Source of the DNA: Arthrobacter sp. AQ5-06
GTDB lineage: Bacteria > Actinomycetota > Actinomycetes > Actinomycetales > Micrococcaceae
NCBI RefSeq assembly: GCF_003287955.1
Contig: NZ_QMKP01000004.1
Coordinates: forward strand, 1 to 64,000
Reading direction: 5' to 3'
Length of the DNA: 64,000 nt
How positions within the stretch are numbered: the stretch's first letter is position 1; each line of letters begins with the position of its first letter. A model generated the notes under the pieces. That model was not told the DNA's origin and did not search any database. It saw nothing but the letters and a program-made list of their open reading frames with translations. The position numbers and the translations under genes were made by a program. Positions 53,492 through 62,043 of this stretch are shown here, one piece after another.

Positions 53492-54463
53492 ATGACAGCA
53501 AATAAGGACAAAATGGACATGCCGGCCCAGCCGGAAAGCCCACGCCAGGACGGCATCAGCGCCACTGCGGTGAGCCGCAGCTTCGGGCAGGTGCATGCTG
53601 TCGAGCACATGGATTTCCATGCTCCGGCGGGAAAAGTCACCGCCCTGATCGGCCCCAACGGGGCCGGTAAAACAACGCTGTTGCTCATGCTGGCTTCGCT
53701 GTTGGCGCCGGATTCCGGCACTATCACGGTGGATGGGCTGGATCCGCACCACCACCGCGCGGAAGTGCGCAAAAGGATTGGCTGGATGCCGGACACCCTG
53801 GGCGTGTGGGAGTCCCTGACTGCCCGTGAGATTCTCACCCAGATAGCCCGCTTCTACCAGCTACCCAAGGCCGGAATCCCACAGCGCGTCACCGAGATGC
53901 TGGACCGAGTCCGCCTGAGCGACCTGGCGGACCAGCCGGCCCGTGTCCTGTCCCGGGGACAGCAGCAGCGCCTCAGCCTTGCCCGCGCGCTGATCCACGA
54001 TCCGTCCGTGCTGCTGCTCGATGAGCCGGCGTCCGGCCTGGACCCGGGATCGCGGGTGGAGCTGCGAGTGATGCTGCGGCAGCTTGCGGCGGAGGGGAAG
54101 TCCATCGTGGTCTCCTCCCACGTACTCAGCGAGCTGGACGAAATTGCCGACGCCGCGGTGTTCGTCAACCGCGGGAAAACGGTCCGGCACCAGACCACGG
54201 ACGAGGCCGCCGCCTCCGGCAGGCGCTACGCCATCTCGGCAACCGACGGTGCCGCGCTCGCCGCCAAACTCACGCAACTGGGCCTGGCGTTCCGGGTTGA
54301 AGACGGCCGCCGGCCCGCCGTCAGCCTGGTGTTGCTGAACGACGACGACGCCGCCCGCCTCCTGGGCGACCTGGTGCTGGCCGGCGTCGGGGTCAGCTCC
54401 TTTGCCCCCGCCTCGGGTGCCCTGGAAGAGACTTACATGAACCTTGAGGGGGAGCGGCGATGA
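53492..54463 (+). CDS. ABC-2-type exporter ATP-binding protein
   Basis: This protein of about 323 residues has Walker A GPNGAGKTTLL, Q-loop region GWMPDTLGVWE, signature LSRGQQQRLSL (Arg replacing one canonical Gly), Walker B VLLLDEPASGLDP and the switch His in VVSSHVLSE. The C-terminal 90 residues form the non-catalytic extension common in CcmA/NatA-like subunits. The start is uncertain: ATG 53492, 53513 and 53456 are all in frame. A TATAGT box at 53446-53451 suggests transcription starting near 53458. It overlaps the permease gene by four bases. Confidence 0.88.
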   Translation: MTANKDKMDMPAQPESPRQDGISATAVSRSFGQVHAVEHMDFHAPAGKVTALIGPNGAGKTTLLLMLASLLAPDSGTITVDGLDPHHHRAEVRKRIGWMPDTLGVWESLTAREILTQIARFYQLPKAGIPQRVTEMLDRVRLSDLADQPARVLSRGQQQRLSLARALIHDPSVLLLDEPASGLDPGSRVELRVMLRQLAAEGKSIVVSSHVLSELDEIADAAVFVNRGKTVRHQTTDEAAASGRRYAISATDGAALAAKLTQLGLAFRVEDGRRPAVSLVLLNDDDAARLLGDLVLAGVGVSSFAPASGALEETYMNLEGERR

Positions 54464-55611
54464 GCCAGCAAACAGATACAACGCAGCATCTGCCGGCCTC
54501 CGGCTTTGGTGCCGGCTACCTTGCCGGTATCCGGGATGTGGTGGTCCTGGAACTCAAACAGCGGCTCCGGTCCCGCGGCTGGTACATCATGCTGGCGATC
54601 TGGTTCATCCTGACGGGTCTGGTGACTTGGCTGACGTGGGCCAGCTGGGATGCCCAGCGCGAAGCCCAGAGCGCCTATTCCAACGTTTTGCCGGCCGACG
54701 CGGGACCCGGGTCCATGATCTTCGAAGTGGTCCTGGCCTTTGTCCTCCTCTTCGCGTTGCTGGTGGCGCCCGCGCTCTCTGCCAATGCCGTCAACGGCGA
54801 CCGCGCCGCCGGCACCCTGGCCATCCTTCAGGTGACTCTGCTGCGGCCCGGCCAGATCCTGTGGGGCAAGTTCTTCGCCGCGTGGGCCGCCGCACTGGCA
54901 TTCCTGGTTGCCAGCACGCCGTTCCTGGTCATCGGAGTCGCCCTCGGCGGCATGACGCCCGGCCATGTCCTCGTGGCCCTGCTGATGCTGGCGGTTGAAG
55001 TCGGCGTGGTCTGTGCCATCGGCGTCGGAATTTCCGCGCTGGCGGGGCGCCCGCTGTTCTCGATTGTGGTCACGTACCTTGCCGTGGCCGGGCTGGTTTT
55101 CGGTTCCCTCATTGCCTTCGCCCTGGGCACCGGGCTGTCGCAGGGCACCATCATGGCCAATCAGGCGCAGTACCGCAACTACGAACCGCTGCAGCCGGTA
55201 CCCGACGAAACAGTGCCGGAAGAACCGGAGTACACCTGCTCCGGACCGCTGCGCGCCCAGCCGGCCGTTCGCACCGAAAGGGTGGCGTGGATGCTGGCCA
55301 TGAACCCCTACGTGGTGGTGGCAGATGCCATCCCTTACACGGTCCGCGTCAACAATCGCTTCGGACTGTCATCACCGGTGGGGGCCATCGAATCCATCAG
55401 CCAGGGTGCACGCTACGCCATGGCCGGTCCTGAGGGCACGTACCCCTGCGCCAACGGTAAGGCCCAGCCGCGCTACCTGGCGCAGTCCACTCCCTTGTGG
55501 CCGCTGGGACTCGGCCTGCAGCTGCTGCTTGCCGGCCTGCTGATGTGGTTGGGCTGGCGCTCGCTGCGCACCCCGGCGCACAGGCTGGCGCGCGGAACCC
55601 GCATCGCCTAA
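54460..55611 (+). CDS. ABC-2-type permease
   Basis: This 383-residue membrane protein has about six helices, beginning with WYIMLAIWFILTGLVTWLTW and ending with GLGLQLLLAGLLMWLGWRSL. NAVNGDRAAGTLAILQVTLL is typical of ABC-2 permeases. A large external loop lies between helices 5 and 6 (NQAQYRNYEPLQPVPDETVP...). It contains ERVAWMLAMNPYVVVADAIP, which has a counterpart in the next gene. The start overlaps the ATPase stop by four bases. The exported substrate is unknown. Confidence 0.9.
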   Translation: MSQQTDTTQHLPASGFGAGYLAGIRDVVVLELKQRLRSRGWYIMLAIWFILTGLVTWLTWASWDAQREAQSAYSNVLPADAGPGSMIFEVVLAFVLLFALLVAPALSANAVNGDRAAGTLAILQVTLLRPGQILWGKFFAAWAAALAFLVASTPFLVIGVALGGMTPGHVLVALLMLAVEVGVVCAIGVGISALAGRPLFSIVVTYLAVAGLVFGSLIAFALGTGLSQGTIMANQAQYRNYEPLQPVPDETVPEEPEYTCSGPLRAQPAVRTERVAWMLAMNPYVVVADAIPYTVRVNNRFGLSSPVGAIESISQGARYAMAGPEGTYPCANGKAQPRYLAQSTPLWPLGLGLQLLLAGLLMWLGWRSLRTPAHRLARGTRIA

Positions 55612-55788
55612 AGCCGGCGTGCCTCCACGGGACAGTCCTAACACTGGACTGCAGGGACACTGGACAGGCCCCCTTCAGCGGATCACGATTGGGTTAACCG
55701 TCCGAAATGGCCGGTGACTGTCGGGGCTGGGCCTGTCCATAAGGGTGGAGGCGGCACGTGGTTGATAAGTACGTGGCGGATGAGGACC

Positions 55789-56865
55789 ATGGCTGACGAG
55801 AAGTATCCGGCCGCCGACGAACCTCTATACGAACCCATTGGCGCCGGAAAAATCCAGCACGACGATGAAAACGACGCTGGGGACACCTCTTCCCCGGGCG
55901 GCGCCCAGGTTCGGTTGCTCGTCCGTAGTGCGCTGGCATCAGCGCTGCTGACTGTCCGCTCTGCCCGCTTCTGGTGGGAGAGCGCCGCCATTCTCGGTGC
56001 CTGCTGGGGCACCGGCACGCTGTTGGTGATCGTCCTGGTCACGGGCGGTGACCTGCCGCCGGAATCCCACGCCTGGGTGTACATGCTTACGGCCGCAATC
56101 CTGGTGCTGGTGAGCTGTGTGCTCGCTGTCCGGTGGGGGGACGTGCAGCGCGGTGCTGGGCCGGATCCCGCCGAGGGTGCTGTGGACGGCCCGCTGCTGG
56201 ACTGGGCGCGCTGCATTGCCCAAGGATTGATCTTCGCCGCCGTGTCTGTCGTTTTCCTGCTGCTGCTCGCGTTCTGGTCTGAGTCCTCGCCAGCAGTTGC
56301 CGGGGTGTCCTTTGTCCTGATCATTCTTGAAGTCATGGTCTTTGGCGGCATTGGCGCGGGTGCTGCCCGGTGGTTCGAGGGTCAGCGAGGAAGGGTCCTG
56401 GCCTGGGGCGTCGCAGCTTTGTTTCTTGTCGGCAACGTGGTGGCGGTGATAGCGCTGCTGCCCAGCGTGAGGGCGTATGAGCCGGTGTTGGTGGCCATCA
56501 ACATTCAACGGGACGAGTGGGGCAGGGTTGTCTCCTATCAGTGTTCGCCGGAGTTCCGTGGAATCGCCGAGGTCTACCACACCGAGCGGATCTTCTGGAT
56601 GGCGACGAGCAACCCGATGGTGATCCTGGCGCTGATTGCCGGTGAGGCCGAGCCCAAGGAGAACGCCTTGGATTGGCTCCCCGGGGAGCTGCAGAACGCC
56701 GCGGAAGGCACGCAGGTTCCTTGTGTGGAGGGGCAGGAACGGGAGAAGACAGGCGCCGAGATGCCATTGGCACTGATTGGCGTTGGCACGCAGTCCGGGG
56801 CGGCAGGCATTCTGTTGGCCGGCGGCCACCGGGCTGCCCGACGACGGCTCAACCCTGCCGCCTGA
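55789..56865 (+). CDS. Second, diverged ABC-2-like membrane protein
   Basis: This protein of about 358 residues starts at ATG 55789 (MADEKYPAADEPLYEP; GAGGA is close upstream, and ATG 55780 is an alternative). About six hydrophobic segments are seen, including AAILGACWGTGTLLVIVLV and VLAWGVAALFLVGNVVAVIA. YHTERIFWMATSNPMVILAL aligns with RTERVAWMLAMNPYVVVADA of the preceding permease, and both place it after a long external loop. It is therefore probably the heteromeric partner of that permease. The cytosolic N-terminus is longer and acidic. It is encoded 177 bp downstream of the permease on the same strand. Confidence 0.75.
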   Translation: MADEKYPAADEPLYEPIGAGKIQHDDENDAGDTSSPGGAQVRLLVRSALASALLTVRSARFWWESAAILGACWGTGTLLVIVLVTGGDLPPESHAWVYMLTAAILVLVSCVLAVRWGDVQRGAGPDPAEGAVDGPLLDWARCIAQGLIFAAVSVVFLLLLAFWSESSPAVAGVSFVLIILEVMVFGGIGAGAARWFEGQRGRVLAWGVAALFLVGNVVAVIALLPSVRAYEPVLVAINIQRDEWGRVVSYQCSPEFRGIAEVYHTERIFWMATSNPMVILALIAGEAEPKENALDWLPGELQNAAEGTQVPCVEGQEREKTGAEMPLALIGVGTQSGAAGILLAGGHRAARRRLNPAA

Positions 56866-56935
56866 ACCCAGGCAAGGCCAGGTCGGGGCGCCTGTCTGAT
56901 TAGCCGCCCCGTCGGTCAGATGAGGTCAGGTCAGA

Positions 56936-57535
56936 TCAGGTCAGGGCGTTGCGGCGGCCTTCGAATGCACGGCCGAGCGTGACTTCGTCGGCGTACTCAA
57001 GGTCGCCGCCCACGGGCAGGCCGGAGGCCAGCCTGGTTACCACAATGCCGATTGTCTTCAGCATCCTGGCCAGGTACGTGGCCGTTGCTTCGCCTTCGAG
57101 GTTGGGGTCGGTGGCGATAATGACTTCCTGGATGGCGCCGTCGTTCAGCCGTGTCAGGAGCTCCCGGATGCGCAGTTGCTCGGGCCCCACGCCGGCAATG
57201 GGGTTGATGGCTCCGCCCAAAACGTGATAGCGGCCGCGGAAGGACCGGGTGCGCTCCACGGCGAGGACGTCCTTGGACTCCTCCACCACACAAATGACTG
57301 ACGGGTCCCGCCGGGGATCGCGGCAGATGTTGCACAATTCCTGCTCGGTGACGTTGCCGCATACCGTGCAGAACTTCACGCGTTCCTTCACCATCGTGAT
57401 GGCTTCCACGAGTCGCTTCATGTCCTGGGGGTCCGCTTCGAGGATGTGGAAGGCAAGCCGCTGGGCGGATTTGGGACCGACGCCGGGAAGCCGTCCGAGC
57501 TCGTCAATCAGCTCCTGGACTGCACCTTCGTACAC
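56936..57535 (-). CDS. recR: Recombination mediator protein RecR
   Basis: This 199-residue protein of the RecFOR recombinational repair pathway helps load RecA on gapped DNA. Features in order are a helix-hairpin-helix ([20 protein letters not shown]), the four-Cys zinc finger ([16 protein letters not shown]), the Toprim domain ([36 protein letters not shown]) and the Walker-B-like C-terminus. The GTG start is preceded by AGAGGAAA. It is 63 bp downstream of dnaX, the usual linkage. Short GGTCA direct repeats lie at the 3' end near 56920-56945. Confidence 0.96.
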   Translation of the reverse strand: MYEGAVQELIDELGRLPGVGPKSAQRLAFHILEADPQDMKRLVEAITMVKERVKFCTVCGNVTEQELCNICRDPRRDPSVICVVEESKDVLAVERTRSFRGRYHVLGGAINPIAGVGPEQLRIRELLTRLNDGAIQEVIIATDPNLEGEATATYLARMLKTIGIVVTRLASGLPVGGDLEYADEVTLGRAFEGRRNALT

Positions 57536-57598
57536 GTTTTCCTCTTTTGGTTTGGCTTGGATGGTGATTGGCGTTGCGGGATCACGTGCTGCAGGTGC

Positions 57599-60500
57599 CT
57601 AGAACCCCGAAACGATGGGGCTTCCGTCCGGGGATCGCTCCTCGATCAGCTTTCCGCCCAGAATACGCTCGACGGCGGCGCGTCCAAAGACGCCGGATTC
57701 CTCGATGGTTTCATCGTCCGCGCTCGGAATGTCCTGGACATAGGTGGTGGCGGCAGCCCTGGCCGGAGCCTTGGCACGCCCGGCTTCGGCCTCGGGGCTG
57801 TTGGACAGGCGCTGGTAAAGACTCTGCCGGGCGGCAGCAGCGGACTCGGAGGTTGCCGGTGCCGGCTGCAGGGGTGGTGCAGCCGGAGCAGTCGATGCCA
57901 TGGCGTACTCGCGGACTTCAGCCGGTTCGGGAACAACCGCGTCCTCCGCCGGGACTGCCGGAGCCGCCGGGGCTTGGCCGGTTAGCGCCGCGCTATGGGG
58001 TGCCGCGGTTTCTGGTGCGGGGCTTTGTTGTGCGGCTGGTTGTTGTGCGGCGACGTCGGAGGTTGCGGCGACAGCCACGGGCGGCAAGCCCCAGCTGGCG
58101 TCGGCATCAGACTGCCTAAGGGCAGGGGACGTCTGAGGGACCTGGGCAGTCGCGGGCTCGTAGCTGGGCGCGGGAGCGGTGCTCGCGGCTTCGTCGGGGA
58201 CGGACGTGGTCAGGTTTTTGCCAACATTGGGCTCTGTGCCAACGACCCATACGCCCGGCGCCTGCTCGACGGCCCGGCCCCACGGATCCAGCGATGGAGC
58301 AGCGGACGATGCAGCGGCAGAGGGCTTGGCCGCTGGTGAGGTTTTTGCTGCTACAGCCTTTGGAGTACTTCGAGCGGGCCGTTTGGCGGGTGCGGGCGCT
58401 GAAGGCTCAGGCTGTGAAGGTGACAGGCGTGGCGCAGCCGAAGGATCCCAGTCCATGGGGGGTTCCTCGTCCAGCGGCGGAGCATCTTCGTCGCGCGGAG
58501 GACCCCAATCGTCATCGGAGTAGGCGTACGAACCGGCAGTCGCACCCGGCTCAGCTGGTCCCGGCTGACCCGGCGCGGCTGGTACCTGGGCGGACTCAGT
58601 GCCTGCCGGCGCGCTGACGGCGCCGGTGTGCTGGACACTTTCTGCAGGAGCTACTGCGCCTGCAGAAGTTGCAGCAGTAGCAGGAGGCGCGGCCGGTTCA
58701 GGAGCACGCGTCGCGGGGGAGGGGGCAGGCGAAAGTGCAGGCGCGGCGGCATGGACGACAGGAGTGGAAACGGCGCTGGCAGGGGCCAGGCCCCACGCAA
58801 CATCGGCTGAACTGGCCGGAGATTCCGGGCTAGCGGGTGCTTTTGGGTTTGGCTCAGCGCTCGCTGCACTGTTGGCGCCACCGGCGACTGCAGTGATCTG
58901 GCAGTCGATGCCCACCGTCTTGTGGATCGCCTGCCGCAGGTTCTCAGCGTGGTCAGCCCGGCCAAAGGCGCCGGCCAACCCGGTGGTGCTGAACGACAGC
59001 GTCAGGACCTGGCCGTCAAAGGCACCTACCTGCGCGTTCGGCTCAACCAGCGCCCACGTGCTGCGCTTGATTTTCGAGAGCGTCTGTAGAACCTCCGGCC
59101 AGGCACGGCGCAGGACTTCGACATCGCCTGTGCTTGCTGCGCCTGTGCTTGCTGCACCTGCGGCGCCAGTTCCTGTGGCTCCGGTCGGTGCAGGAGTGGC
59201 AGGGGCATAGCCAACCGAAGCGGGTGCAGCCGGGGCGGGCGCAGCGGTGGCTGGAGCCGTGACAGCGTCTGTGCTTGCCGGCGGGTTGGCCGGCGGAACT
59301 GCGCGGGCGGCGTCTGCCCTGGTCTCCCGGGTGGGCTGACCGGTTGCCTGTGGCGTTGAAGTGGGCCGGCTGCCTGTGGACTCGTCAACCGGCCAGTCGT
59401 TGGTACTGACCCTTGGCGGCGTCAGCGACGGCCTGGCTTCTTCGGCGCCGGCGGTCTGTGGCCGGGCCGATTCGTGGCCAGCAGCGGCCGGCGCCGAAGG
59501 CTGCCGCGCAGCAACCGGCGCCGCAGCAACTTGCGGTGCCGCGGCCGGAACCGAAGCAACCTGACGTGCCGCAGCCGGCGCCTCAGAAACGGGCGGCGCA
59601 GAAACTGGTGTTACGGCAACTGATGCCGCGGTGGGCGCAGCAGCAACCGGCGCTGCCGCTGCCGGTACTGCAGCGCCCGGCGGAGCGGGAGCGCCGACGT
59701 CGTTCCCGGCGTAATTCAGGCGCCGCTCCACCCGGTCGATCCGGGCGGCGATGCCGCGTTCGGTCTGCTCCGAGCTGGGGAGCAGGATGCGGGCGCAGAG
59801 AAGCTCGAGATGCAGGCGGGGAGAAGTGGCGCCGGTCATCTCGGTCAGTGCCGTGTTGGTGACATCAGCGGCGCGCGAGAGTTCGGAAGCCCCGAGGTTG
59901 TGCGCCTGGTTCTGGAGCCGGGCGATCTGGTCCGCAGGCATGCCACGGAGGATGACCTGGGCGCTTTCGGGCATGGCCTGGACGATGATGAGATCGCGGA
60001 AGCGTTCCAGCAGGTCCTCGACGAAGCGGCGCGGATCGTGACCGGTCTGCACCACGCGGTCCACAGCCCGGAAAACGGTGGCGGCATCTGAGGCCGCCAC
60101 CGCTTCAACCACATCATCCAGCAGCGAAGCGTGCGTGTAGCCGAGGAGGGCTACGGCCAGTTCGTAATCGAGGCCGTTCGGTCCGGCGCCGGCCATCAGC
60201 TGGTCCAGCACGGACAGGGAATCGCGGACAGAGCCGCCGCCAGCCCGGACCACCAGGGACAGAACGCCCGGTGCTACGGGAACGTCTTCCTGGTTACACA
60301 GCAGCTCCAGGTACGCCATTAGCGGCTCCGGCGGGACAAGCCGGAAAGGGTAGTGGTGCGTGCGTGAGCGAATGGTGCCGATGACCTTGTCCGGCTCCGT
60401 GGTGGCGAAGATGAACTTGATGTGCTCCGGCGGCTCTTCAACGATCTTCAGCAGGGCGTTGAAACCGGCCGATGTGACCATGTGGGCCTCATCGATGATG

Positions 60501-60880
60501 AAGATCTTGTAGCGGTCACGGACCGGAGCGTACGTTGCGCGCTCGCGGAGGTCGCGGGCGTCGTCCACGCCACCATGGCTGGCGGCGTCGATCTCGATGA
60601 CGTCCAGGGAGCCTGAGCCGCCGCGGGCCAGTTCAATGCAGCTGGGGCACGTACCGCAGGGGGTGTCCGTGGGGCCTTGGGCGCAGTTGAGGCAGCGGGC
60701 CAGGATGCGGGCGGACGTGGTCTTTCCGCAACCGCGTGGGCCGGAGAAAAGGTAGGCGTGATTAACGCGGTTTTTCCGCAGTGCCGTCATCAGCGGCTCC
60801 GTGACGTGTTCCTGCCCGATAACGTCAGCGAAAGAGTCCGGGCGGTATCTACGGTAAAGGGCGGTGGTAGTAACAGTCAC
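57599..60880 (-). CDS. dnaX: DNA polymerase III gamma/tau subunit with very long linker
   Basis: This 1093-residue clamp-loader ATPase has Walker A GPRGCGKTT (residues 47-55), a zinc module with Cys 63, 66, 75, 78 and 81, Walker B IFIIDEAHM and the sensor-1 region FATTEPDKVIGTIRSRTHHY. AAA+ and collar domains extend to about residue 375. The remainder is dominated by Ala/Pro/Val/Thr-rich low complexity. It is interrupted by a compact domain at about 600-690 (EVLRRAWPEVLQTLSKIKRS to IHKTVGIDCQIT), the tau-like domain. The C-terminus (YVQDIPSADDETIEESGVFG) looks conserved. The GTG start lies six bases after TAGGGT (60892-60887), so it is probably leaderless. Actinobacterial DnaX proteins are long, but this is at the upper end. 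Confidence 0.95.
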   Translation of the reverse strand: MTVTTTALYRRYRPDSFADVIGQEHVTEPLMTALRKNRVNHAYLFSGPRGCGKTTSARILARCLNCAQGPTDTPCGTCPSCIELARGGSGSLDVIEIDAASHGGVDDARDLRERATYAPVRDRYKIFIIDEAHMVTSAGFNALLKIVEEPPEHIKFIFATTEPDKVIGTIRSRTHHYPFRLVPPEPLMAYLELLCNQEDVPVAPGVLSLVVRAGGGSVRDSLSVLDQLMAGAGPNGLDYELAVALLGYTHASLLDDVVEAVAASDAATVFRAVDRVVQTGHDPRRFVEDLLERFRDLIIVQAMPESAQVILRGMPADQIARLQNQAHNLGASELSRAADVTNTALTEMTGATSPRLHLELLCARILLPSSEQTERGIAARIDRVERRLNYAGNDVGAPAPPGAAVPAAAAPVAAAPTAASVAVTPVSAPPVSEAPAAARQVASVPAAAPQVAAAPVAARQPSAPAAAGHESARPQTAGAEEARPSLTPPRVSTNDWPVDESTGSRPTSTPQATGQPTRETRADAARAVPPANPPASTDAVTAPATAAPAPAAPASVGYAPATPAPTGATGTGAAGAASTGAASTGDVEVLRRAWPEVLQTLSKIKRSTWALVEPNAQVGAFDGQVLTLSFSTTGLAGAFGRADHAENLRQAIHKTVGIDCQITAVAGGANSAASAEPNPKAPASPESPASSADVAWGLAPASAVSTPVVHAAAPALSPAPSPATRAPEPAAPPATAATSAGAVAPAESVQHTGAVSAPAGTESAQVPAAPGQPGPAEPGATAGSYAYSDDDWGPPRDEDAPPLDEEPPMDWDPSAAPRLSPSQPEPSAPAPAKRPARSTPKAVAAKTSPAAKPSAAASSAAPSLDPWGRAVEQAPGVWVVGTEPNVGKNLTTSVPDEAASTAPAPSYEPATAQVPQTSPALRQSDADASWGLPPVAVAATSDVAAQQPAAQQSPAPETAAPHSAALTGQAPAAPAVPAEDAVVPEPAEVREYAMASTAPAAPPLQPAPATSESAAAARQSLYQRLSNSPEAEAGRAKAPARAAATTYVQDIPSADDETIEESGVFGRAAVERILGGKLIEERSPDGSPIVSGF

Positions 60881-60954
60881 GAGAAAACCCTACCAATCCG
60901 GGCTGACAATCAGGATCCCTCGCGGGCGGTCGCCCTGTTGGGGGAATAGTAAAG

Positions 60955-61040
60955 ACCCCCCATGCACCCGCCAGAGCCCGTTTACCCTTGCTACCTTCCG
61001 GTCCTGGGGGAGTTCAACAGGATGACGCCACATGAGGGGC
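60955..61040 (-). ncRNA. ffs: Signal recognition particle (4.5S-type) RNA
   Basis: The minus strand contains the universally conserved SRP RNA core around GGACCGGAAGGTAGCAAGGG, with the GGAA tetraloop and the symmetric and asymmetric loops that bind Ffh. The flanks pair: CCCCTCATG at the 5' end with CATGGGGGG at the 3' end. It lies upstream of dnaX on the same strand, a frequent actinobacterial arrangement. Exact ends are estimated from the pairing. Confidence 0.9.
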
Positions 61041-61084
61041 CGCAGACAAGTTTACCCGAAGATTCAGGAAGGTCTGGACGGCCC

Positions 61085-61106
61085 GGGCCGCGGCCGGCCG
61101 CGGCCC
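61085..61106. repeat. 22-bp perfect GC-only palindrome
   Basis: Positions 61085-61106 (GGGCCGCGGCC and its mirror) contain only G and C and are perfectly self-complementary without a loop. The site lies between the SRP RNA gene and the gene ending at 61233; further GC-rich inverted pieces follow at 61145-61175. Confidence 0.8.
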
Positions 61107-61232
61107 CTTGGAGTGCCCTCTCGCGACCCGGAATCTCCTGATGAACTGCCCGGGCCCGCTCGGGCGGTGCGGGCCCGGACCGCCCAAGCGGGCCAAGGCC
61201 GCGAAAGCCGGTGCAAAAGGCCCGGACGCCAG

Positions 61233-61559
61233 CTAGCGTCGCCAACCGGCCACCGGCCAGGTCATAAAGGCGGGCTCCTCGTAAGGGTGCGCCGCGCGTA
61301 GGGCCAGCACAACGGCGTCGAGCATCTCTTCCTCCACAACGCACTCCACCCGGGTTTCCGGCACGCGCTCGCCCGCACCCACAGCCCCGACGAACGGCTC
61401 GGCACCAGGTAGCGGAGTGAAGCGCCCGGCGCCGGGGGAGGTGAAGGCGCAGTGCGAATAGTTCCCGATCCTGCCCGCGCCGGCGTCGCCGATTGCCGCG
61501 AGCAGCGCCTCCGCGTGTGTGTCCGGCACGTAAACCACCAGGGCGTGCAGCTGTGTCAT
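61233..61559 (-). CDS. YqfO/NIF3-insert-like small protein
   Basis: This 108-residue protein has the ferredoxin-like fold of the insert domain of NIF3/YqfO proteins, related to CutA: VVYVPDTHAEALLAAIGDAG, AGRIGNYSHCAFTSPGAGRF, PLPGAEPFVG and the C-terminal ALRAAHPYEEPAF. Stand-alone copies are widespread and of unknown role. The C-terminal His and Glu residues could bind metal. No partner gene is adjacent. Confidence 0.85.
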   Translation of the reverse strand: MTQLHALVVYVPDTHAEALLAAIGDAGAGRIGNYSHCAFTSPGAGRFTPLPGAEPFVGAVGAGERVPETRVECVVEEEMLDAVVLALRAAHPYEEPAFMTWPVAGWRR

Positions 61560-61872
61560 GGCCTCATCCTGCCAAGAATGCTGGGTTATCGGCAGCGATT
61601 TTCATTGCTTATCCGGCGGTCAGGGCTGATCATGGATATGTACACCGATTGGGGCAATCTCAAGGTTGTGAGCTGCGGGGCCTGGCTGGAGGGCCGGACC
61701 CGGCAGCTCAACGGCGTATCGGAGGAATGGGCGCATTGGGGGCGTCCATTTTGACGTTAACGGGCCAGCTGGTGGTCCGGGTTGCCCGGCCGCGGTAATA
61801 GTCCGCCGGGCCAATTGGGCGATGCCGGAAAGTTCAGGTACTCTAGTATCTGCTTTTGATTCGAAAGCAGCT
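61560..61872 (+). other. 313-bp gap with tRNA promoter
   Basis: The gap holds the promoter of the gene ending at 61233 and, near 61844-61849, a TAGTAT -10-like box about 24 bases before tRNA-Ser. A 40-codon frame beginning MDMYTDWGNLKVVS (61632-61754) is present but has no ribosome-binding site and no relative that I recognise, so I do not call it a gene. Confidence 0.5.
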
Positions 61873-61960
61873 GGAGAATTCGCCTAGCGGCCTATGGCGC
61901 ACGCCTGGAACGCGTGTTGGGTTAACGCCCTCGGGGGTTCAAATCCCCCATTCTCCGCCA
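61873..61960 (+). tRNA. tRNA-Ser (anticodon GGA)
   Basis: An 88-nt type II tRNA with acceptor stem GGAGAAT/ATTCTCC, G discriminator, encoded CCA, a T-arm with GGTTCAAATCC and a long variable arm (TTGGGTTAACGCCCTC). The anticodon loop CTGGAAC reads GGA, decoding UCC and UCU. A terminator follows at once. Confidence 0.96.
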
Positions 61961-61966
61961 GCCAGG

Positions 61967-62000
61967 AACCCGGTTCTGACCATGTCAGGGCCGGGTTTTT
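61967..62000 (+). terminator. Intrinsic terminator of tRNA-Ser
   Basis: AACCCGG (61967-61973) pairs with CCGGGTT, followed by a run of T to 62000. Inside, CTGAC and GTCAG also pair. Confidence 0.88.
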
Positions 62001-62043
62001 GCTTTCTTCCAGCCGAACCTTGTCCCGTGCCTGGAGCGCCCAC

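Noticed and set aside
56920-56945. Tandem GGTCA repeats at the recR 3' end as a functional element
   Set aside because: The repeats are short, imperfect and partly overlap the recR stop; slippage is the simplest explanation.
61632-61754. 40-codon ORF before tRNA-Ser
   Set aside because: No ribosome-binding site, no family recognised, and the length is within what occurs by chance at this base composition.
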